DNA from: CAYZEZ01 sp964477295
GTDB taxonomy: Bacteria > Bacteroidota > Bacteroidia > Bacteroidales > SM23-62
Assembly (NCBI GenBank): GCA_964477295.1
Contig: CAYZEZ010000199.1
Span: 1-9,423, forward strand
Length of the DNA: 9,423 bases
Reading direction: 5' to 3'
The number at the start of each line of letters is the position of its first letter. The stretch's first letter is position 1. Below, in pieces: positions 6,108 through 9,423 of the stretch. Position numbers and translations under genes: made by a program. The notes under the pieces were generated by a model. The model searched no databases, was not told where the DNA came from, and saw nothing but the letters and a program-made list of their open reading frames with translations.

Positions 6108-7841
6108 TTAGCCTTTTAACCATTCTGCCACAGTTTCCGGGCTCAACCCCGGCAAATCAAGCTTGTTCTTTTTCTTGAACCCGTTCAGGTCATTGGCCAG
6201 CTTGCCGGGCTTTTCCACTGATTTTAATTTCTCAATGGTTGTATACCCCAGCTTCTGCAACACCGGTACCCACTCCTCCGGAACACCAAGCTCCAGGTAT
6301 TCTTCCTCTCTGCTCTCTGCCCTCTGCTCTTTGCTTTCCTGTCGCATCTGCGGGAAGAAGATCACATCCTGGATCGAAGCCGAATTGGTCATAAACATCA
6401 CCAGGCGGTCGATGCCGATGCCTAATCCTGCAGTGGGGGGCATACCGTATTCGAGCGCACGCAGGAAGTCCTCGTCCATAGTCATGGCTTCCTCATCACC
6501 GCGCATGCCTAATTTAACCTGTTCTTCGAAACGTTCCCTCTGGTCGAGCGGATCATTTAACTCGGAAAAGGCATTACAAAGCTCTTTGCCATTGCATATG
6601 GCTTCGAACCGTTCAACCAGCCCTGGTTTATCCCTGTGTTTCTTCGCCAGGGGAGACATCTCAAGGGGGTAATCTGTTATAAATGTTGGCTGGATCAGGT
6701 TCCCTTCCACCTTTTCGCCGAAGATCTCATCGATCAGCTTGCCTTTGCCCATTGTTTTGTCCACCTCGACTTTTAACTTTTTCGCTGCTTCGAGCAATGC
6801 TGTTTCATCCATCCCGGCAATATCTATTCCCGTATATTCCTTTATGGCATCAAACATGGTCAAACGCTTCCATGGCCGCTTGAAATCAATGCTGTTTTCA
6901 CCTACCTGCACTTCTGTTTTACCATACAGATCAAGTGCTGCCTTTTCGATCATCTCTTCCACCAGTTCCATCATCCATATGTAATCCTTATAAGCCACAT
7001 ATAATTCCACCTGGGTGAACTCAGGATTGTGATAACGGTCCATCCCTTCATTCCGGAAATCTTTGGCAAATTCAAATACTCCGTCAAATCCTCCAACTAT
7101 CAGCCTTTTCAGGTACAACTCGTTGGCGATCCTCAGATAGAGTTTCTGGTCGAGTTTATTATGATGTGTAGTGAATGGCCGGGCAGCAGCTCCCCCGTAA
7201 ACAGGTTGTAAGATGGGTGTTTCCACTTCCAGGTAGCCTTTGTTTTTCAGGAATGTCCGTATCGAATCAATGATCTTTGTCCTTTTAATAAATATATCGC
7301 GAACCTCAGGGTTTACAATGAGATCAACGTACCGCTGCCTGTATCGCTGCTCGGGATCGGTGAATGCATCATAAACCTCTCCGTCCTTTTCTTTTACCAC
7401 GGGAAGGGGCCGCAGCGATTTTGACAGGATAAATAATTCCTTAACGTGTATTGTGGTCTCGCCCACCTGCGTCCTGAAAACAAATCCTTTCACACCGATG
7501 ATATCCCCAATATCCAGATGCCTCTTGAAGATCACGTTGTAAAGCGTTTTATCCTCATCCGGGCAAAGGTCGTCCCTTCTTAAATAGATCTGTATCCTGC
7601 CTTGTCCATCCTGGATCTCAGCAAATGAAGCATTGCCCATGATCCTCCTGGTCATGATCCTTCCTGCAATCTGCACATTTTTAAAGTTTTGTTTCCCCGG
7701 ATCAAATTTCTCAAGGATCTCCGTGCTGGTTACACTGACCTCAAATTTTTCGGATGGGTAGGGCTGATAACCGAGCTTTATTATATCTTGCAACGATTGC
7801 CTCCTGAGTTCTTCCTGTTCGCTATGTGTGGATTGGCTCAT
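6108..7841 (-). CDS. lysS: Lysine--tRNA ligase (class II LysRS) with C-terminal extension
   Basis: It attaches lysine to tRNA-Lys using ATP, in the cytoplasm. I take ATG at 7841 (577 residues). A TTG at 7862 would add seven residues but lies inside the promoter -7 element. The start SEQEELRRQSL resembles other Bacteroidota LysRS. Numbered from the ATG, the anticodon-binding OB fold begins near 56 (VQIAGRIMTRR). Motif 1 is in KGYLEVETPILQP, motif 2 has Arg263 in FRNEGMDRYHNPEFTQ, and motif 3 is at about 472-498 (GLGIGIDRLVMF). Most bacterial LysRS end soon after motif 3. Here a 15-residue Glu/Arg/Ser linker encoded by seven-base repeats leads to a 64-residue C-terminal domain (about 514-577). 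Extensions of this kind are known from Bacteroidota LysRS. The domain occurs again as a separate gene at 3462-3701. The gene is convergent with the caspase gene (108-bp gap) and divergent from lipA. Confidence 0.97.
   Translation of the reverse strand: MSQSTHSEQEELRRQSLQDIIKLGYQPYPSEKFEVSVTSTEILEKFDPGKQNFKNVQIAGRIMTRRIMGNASFAEIQDGQGRIQIYLRRDDLCPDEDKTLYNVIFKRHLDIGDIIGVKGFVFRTQVGETTIHVKELFILSKSLRPLPVVKEKDGEVYDAFTDPEQRYRQRYVDLIVNPEVRDIFIKRTKIIDSIRTFLKNKGYLEVETPILQPVYGGAAARPFTTHHNKLDQKLYLRIANELYLKRLIVGGFDGVFEFAKDFRNEGMDRYHNPEFTQVELYVAYKDYIWMMELVEEMIEKAALDLYGKTEVQVGENSIDFKRPWKRLTMFDAIKEYTGIDIAGMDETALLEAAKKLKVEVDKTMGKGKLIDEIFGEKVEGNLIQPTFITDYPLEMSPLAKKHRDKPGLVERFEAICNGKELCNAFSELNDPLDQRERFEEQVKLGMRGDEEAMTMDEDFLRALEYGMPPTAGLGIGIDRLVMFMTNSASIQDVIFFPQMRQESKEQRAESREEEYLELGVPEEWVPVLQKLGYTTIEKLKSVEKPGKLANDLNGFKKKNKLDLPGLSPETVAEWLKG
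6127..6308 (-). repeat. Direct repeat copy B: lysS 3' end
   Basis: This is the partner of 3484-3665 and codes for most of the LysRS C-terminal extension. It has the same orientation, aligns without gaps and is about 82% identical by eye. With copy A it encloses roughly 2.5 kb that hold the barrel/caspase pair. Confidence 0.85.
6304..6338 (-). repeat. Five seven-base units inside lysS
   Basis: On the minus strand the units are GAAAGCA AAGAGCA GAGGGCA GAGAGCA GAGAGGA, followed by AGAATAC. The purine-rich tract codes for the linker between class II motif 3 and the C-terminal domain (ESKEQRAESREEE). Its composition is unlike the rest of the gene, which suggests repeat DNA captured into the coding frame. 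Confidence 0.62.
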
Positions 7842-7859
7842 GTGAATCTGATTTGTTTG

Positions 7860-7867
7860 CAAAGATA
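7860..7867 (-). promoter_or_regulatory. Bacteroidota -7 promoter element for lysS
   Basis: The minus strand reads TATCTTTG, a full TAnnTTTG match, followed by CAAAC. It ends 18 bp before the ATG at 7841, giving a leader of only about a dozen bases with no Shine-Dalgarno. That would also rule out the upstream TTG as the start codon. No TTG is seen at -33. Confidence 0.55.
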
Positions 7868-7873
7868 ATAATT

Positions 7874-7901
7874 AGAGTGAAGAGTGAAGTGTGAAGAGTG
7901 A
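7874..7901 (+). repeat. Four seven-base units (AGAGTGA), left arm of an inverted pair
   Basis: The units are AGAGTGA AGAGTGA AGTGTGA AGAGTGA. The stretch 7875-7901 can pair with 8010-8036 (about 22 of 27 positions by eye), the same heptamer family on the opposite strand. It lies directly behind the lysS promoter. Confidence 0.68.
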
Positions 7902-7920
7902 CGAGATGTGTGGGATGTGA

Positions 7921-7940
7921 TGTGGTGTGGTGTGGTGTGG
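7921..7940 (+). repeat. (TGTGG)x4 pentamer repeat
   Basis: There are four perfect TGTGG units between the two heptamer arms. The four evenly spaced GG pairs separated by TGT could in principle fold as a two-layer G-quadruplex on the plus strand. A role in the lysS/lipA control region is unproven. Confidence 0.7.
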
Positions 7941-7978
7941 AAAGTTTTATATAAGGGTATTCACTTCTTCGTTTTTAT

Positions 7979-8041
7979 GCTTTCCACGTCACACGTAACG
8001 CATCACTTCTTCCTCTTCACTCCTCACTCTTCACTTCTCAC
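7979..8041 (-). repeat. Nine seven-base units (consensus near GTGAAGA), right arm of an inverted pair
   Basis: Read on the minus strand from 8041: GTGAGAA GTGAAGA GTGAGGA GTGAAGA GGAAGAA GTGATGC GTTACGT GTGACGT GGAAAGC. The register is kept through all nine, with decay toward the end away from lipA. The consensus is a rotation of AGAGTGA, the unit of the left arm. It ends 10 bp before the lipA promoter. Confidence 0.65.
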
Positions 8042-8051
8042 TTTTTAGTCG

Positions 8052-8059
8052 TACATTTG
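8052..8059 (+). promoter_or_regulatory. Bacteroidota -7 promoter element for lipA
   Basis: TACATTTG is a full match to TAnnTTTG, 30 bp before the GTG start of lipA, with a purine-rich AAAAAAGGAAAG ribosome binding site between. It is divergent from the lysS promoter. No clear TTG lies at -33. Confidence 0.55.
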
Positions 8060-8088
8060 CAAATTGCCAACCTAAAAAAGGAAAGATT

Positions 8089-8952
8089 GTGGAGACAGAC
8101 AGGAAGAACAGAAAGCGATTACCCCCCTGGATGAAGATGAAGATGGCTGAGGGAGAGACCTATTCGAAGGTGAAAAACCTGGTCATTAAAAACAACCTGC
8201 ATACCATTTGTACCAGTGGAAAATGTCCGAATATAGGTGAATGCTGGAGCGCCGGTACAGCCACTTTCATGATATTGGGCGATACCTGTACCAGGGATTG
8301 TAAGTTTTGCTCAGTGAAAACAGGAAGGCCGTTGCCGGTTGACTGGAAAGAGCCTGAACGCCTGGCCGAATCAATCAAAATTATGGGTGTGAAACATTGT
8401 GTGATCACATCGGTTGACAGGGATGACCTTAAAGATGGGGGAGCAAATTTCTGGGCAGAAACAATACGTACTGTCAGGAGAATTAATCCCGGGCTGACTA
8501 TTGAAACCCTGATCCCTGATTTCAAAGGCAGACACGACGATATCCAAAAGGTTATTGATGAAAATCCTGAAGTTATCTCGCATAACCTTGAAACCGTCAG
8601 GAGGCTTACCCCGAAAGTCAGGAATATAAACCGGTATGACACCAGCCTGGAAGTACTAAAGTATATCGCGTCCGGAGGTGCAGTTTCAAAATCAGGGATT
8701 ATGGTGGGATTGGGTGAAAAGGAAGAGGAAGTGTTTGTAACCATGGATGACCTGCTGCTGGCGGGATGCAGGATAATGACCATCGGACAGTATTTACAGC
8801 CTACCCTTCTCCATTACCCGGTGCATGAATATGTTCATCCCGATGTATTTATGAAATACGAGAAAACAGCCCTGGAAAAAGGATTCAGGTTTGTGGAAAG
8901 CAGCCCCCTGGTCAGGTCATCCTATCACGCCGGGAAACACGTCAAACCATAA
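8089..8952 (+). CDS. lipA: Lipoyl synthase (radical SAM)
   Basis: The enzyme inserts two sulfur atoms at C6 and C8 of protein-bound octanoyl groups, completing lipoate on the E2 subunits of 2-oxoacid dehydrogenases and on glycine-cleavage H protein. The product has 287 residues, a normal length. The GTG start at 8089 follows an AAGGAAAG ribosome binding site. The auxiliary 4Fe-4S cluster motif is CTSGKCPNIGEC (Cys41, Cys46, Cys52). The radical SAM cluster motif is CTRDCKFC (Cys67, Cys71, Cys74). The C-terminal RSSYHA (276-281) supplies the conserved serine ligand of the auxiliary cluster. LPPWMKMKMAEGETY at 11-25 matches the usual start of the family. All key residues are present. lipB follows after a 120-bp gap containing a palindromic repeat, so the two are probably co-transcribed or at least co-regulated. 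Confidence 0.98.
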   Translation: METDRKNRKRLPPWMKMKMAEGETYSKVKNLVIKNNLHTICTSGKCPNIGECWSAGTATFMILGDTCTRDCKFCSVKTGRPLPVDWKEPERLAESIKIMGVKHCVITSVDRDDLKDGGANFWAETIRTVRRINPGLTIETLIPDFKGRHDDIQKVIDENPEVISHNLETVRRLTPKVRNINRYDTSLEVLKYIASGGAVSKSGIMVGLGEKEEEVFVTMDDLLLAGCRIMTIGQYLQPTLLHYPVHEYVHPDVFMKYEKTALEKGFRFVESSPLVRSSYHAGKHVKP

Positions 8953-8996
8953 CCGATAATTGGCTGGAATTTACATTAAGGATAAAGAGCTTACAA

Positions 8997-9064
8997 GTCG
9001 TCCTGAACCTGGTTCAGGATCTCATAATAACTGAAAACAGATCCCGAAATAAATCCGGGATGAC
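8997..9064. repeat. Palindromic intergenic repeat, two hairpins with complementary flanks
   Basis: The first hairpin is TCCTGAAC (9001-9008), loop CTG, GTTCAGGA (9012-9019), a perfect 8-bp stem. The second is ATCCCG (9041-9046), a 9-nt loop, CGGGAT (9056-9061). The outer ends GTCGTCC and GGATGAC, and the inner ends GGATCT and AGATCC, are also nearly complementary, so the whole unit could fold as a cross-like structure. Units built from GTCATCCTGA...GGATCT...GGGATGAC resemble dispersed intergenic repeats common in environmental bacterial genomes. Lying between lipA and lipB, it could act as a partial terminator or mRNA stabiliser. Confidence 0.75.
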
Positions 9065-9072
9065 AGAATAAG

Positions 9073-9423
9073 ATGACAACCACCGTAAAACATATGATTA
9101 ACTTTCGTGATCTTGGTCTGATCGACTATAAAAAGGCATGGGATTACCAGGAAGAGTTACTGGCCAAGGTGGTTGATGAAAAGAATAAAGTTAAAAGTCT
9201 CAAAGAAGATAAGCCGTTTCCTAAAAATCAGGTACTTTTGTTCTGTGAACATCCCCATGTTTATACGATAGGTAAGAGCGGAGAGGAAAATAACCTGCTG
9301 ATTAATAGTGAGTTTCTTAAGAAAATTGATGCAACCTATTACAAAATTAACAGGGGAGGCGATATCACATATCACGGACCCGGACAGATTGTCGGATACC
9401 CGATCATCGATCTCCAATCATTA
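9073..9423 (+). CDS. lipB: Octanoyltransferase (lipoate biosynthesis), 3' end beyond window
   Basis: It moves the octanoyl group from acyl carrier protein to the lipoyl domains of E2 and H proteins, giving the substrate for LipA. 117 codons are visible from ATG at 9073 to the right edge, without a stop. A second ATG at 9094 (codon 8) is an alternative start, and neither has a strong ribosome binding site. Family motifs are EHPHVYTIGKSG (59-70) and RGGDITYHGPGQ (94-105), followed by IVGYPIIDL. Full-length LipB is normally around 200-240 residues, so about half is present. The catalytic Lys and Cys of the second half lie outside and cannot be checked. The position directly after lipA supports the call. 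Confidence 0.95.
   Translation, partial: MTTTVKHMINFRDLGLIDYKKAWDYQEELLAKVVDEKNKVKSLKEDKPFPKNQVLLFCEHPHVYTIGKSGEENNLLINSEFLKKIDATYYKINRGGDITYHGPGQIVGYPIIDLQSL

Noticed and set aside
6163..6672. Plus-strand open frame of 169 codons
   Set aside because: It is a shadow of the lysS 3' part, serine-rich with no motif of its own.
7874..8041. CRISPR array
   Set aside because: The repeats are contiguous 7-base units without spacers, and no cas genes are present.
8160..8783. Minus-strand open frame of 207 codons
   Set aside because: It is antisense to lipA, which has all cysteine motifs on the plus strand.
9157..9417. Minus-strand open frame of 86 codons at the right edge
   Set aside because: It is antisense to lipB, whose RGGDITYHGPGQ motif is on the plus strand.

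Overview
The window looks like chromosomal DNA of a member of the Bacteroidota, moderately AT-rich. Three intergenic regions carry good matches to the phylum's TAnnTTTG -7 promoter element. Shine-Dalgarno sequences are mostly weak. There is a SusD-neighbourhood-style lipoprotein glycosidase (lipobox LSGC), and the lysyl-tRNA synthetase has the extra C-terminal domain known from this phylum. I cannot place it below phylum level with confidence.

Layout. 1-1982 (minus) is a family GH32-like lipoprotein glycosidase, cut by the left edge of the window. 1983-2337 is an intergenic stretch with one promoter candidate. 2338-3210 (minus) is a very acidic helical protein of unknown function. 3462-3701 (minus) is a 79-residue protein that is a near copy of the C-terminal domain of the LysRS further right. 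3901-5999 (plus) is a two-gene unit with a 1-nt overlap (TAATG): an exported Ig-like plus beta-barrel protein, then an exported caspase-like (peptidase C14) protein. 6108-7841 (minus) is lysS. 8089-8952 (plus) is lipA. 9073-9423 (plus) is lipB, cut by the right edge.

Functions. lipB and lipA form the two-step endogenous lipoate pathway: octanoyl transfer, then sulfur insertion. lysS and lipA diverge from a 226-bp region with back-to-back promoters and unusual seven-base periodic tracts in inverted orientation. The GH32 protein would act at the cell surface on a fructan-like or related glycan.

The most interesting structure is the arrangement around lysS. The barrel/caspase pair lies between two same-orientation copies (about 82% identical by eye over 182 ungapped bases) of the lysS 3' end. 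One copy is still joined to lysS and the other is free-standing. This fits either insertion of the cassette at the lysS 3' end with duplication of that end, or a partial lysS duplication that became its own gene. In both copies the stretch joining the domain to what precedes it is built from five seven-base units, but with different unit sequences. Further seven-base-period tracts occur at 3391-3432, 7874-7901 and 7979-8041, so this periodicity is a recurring local theme.
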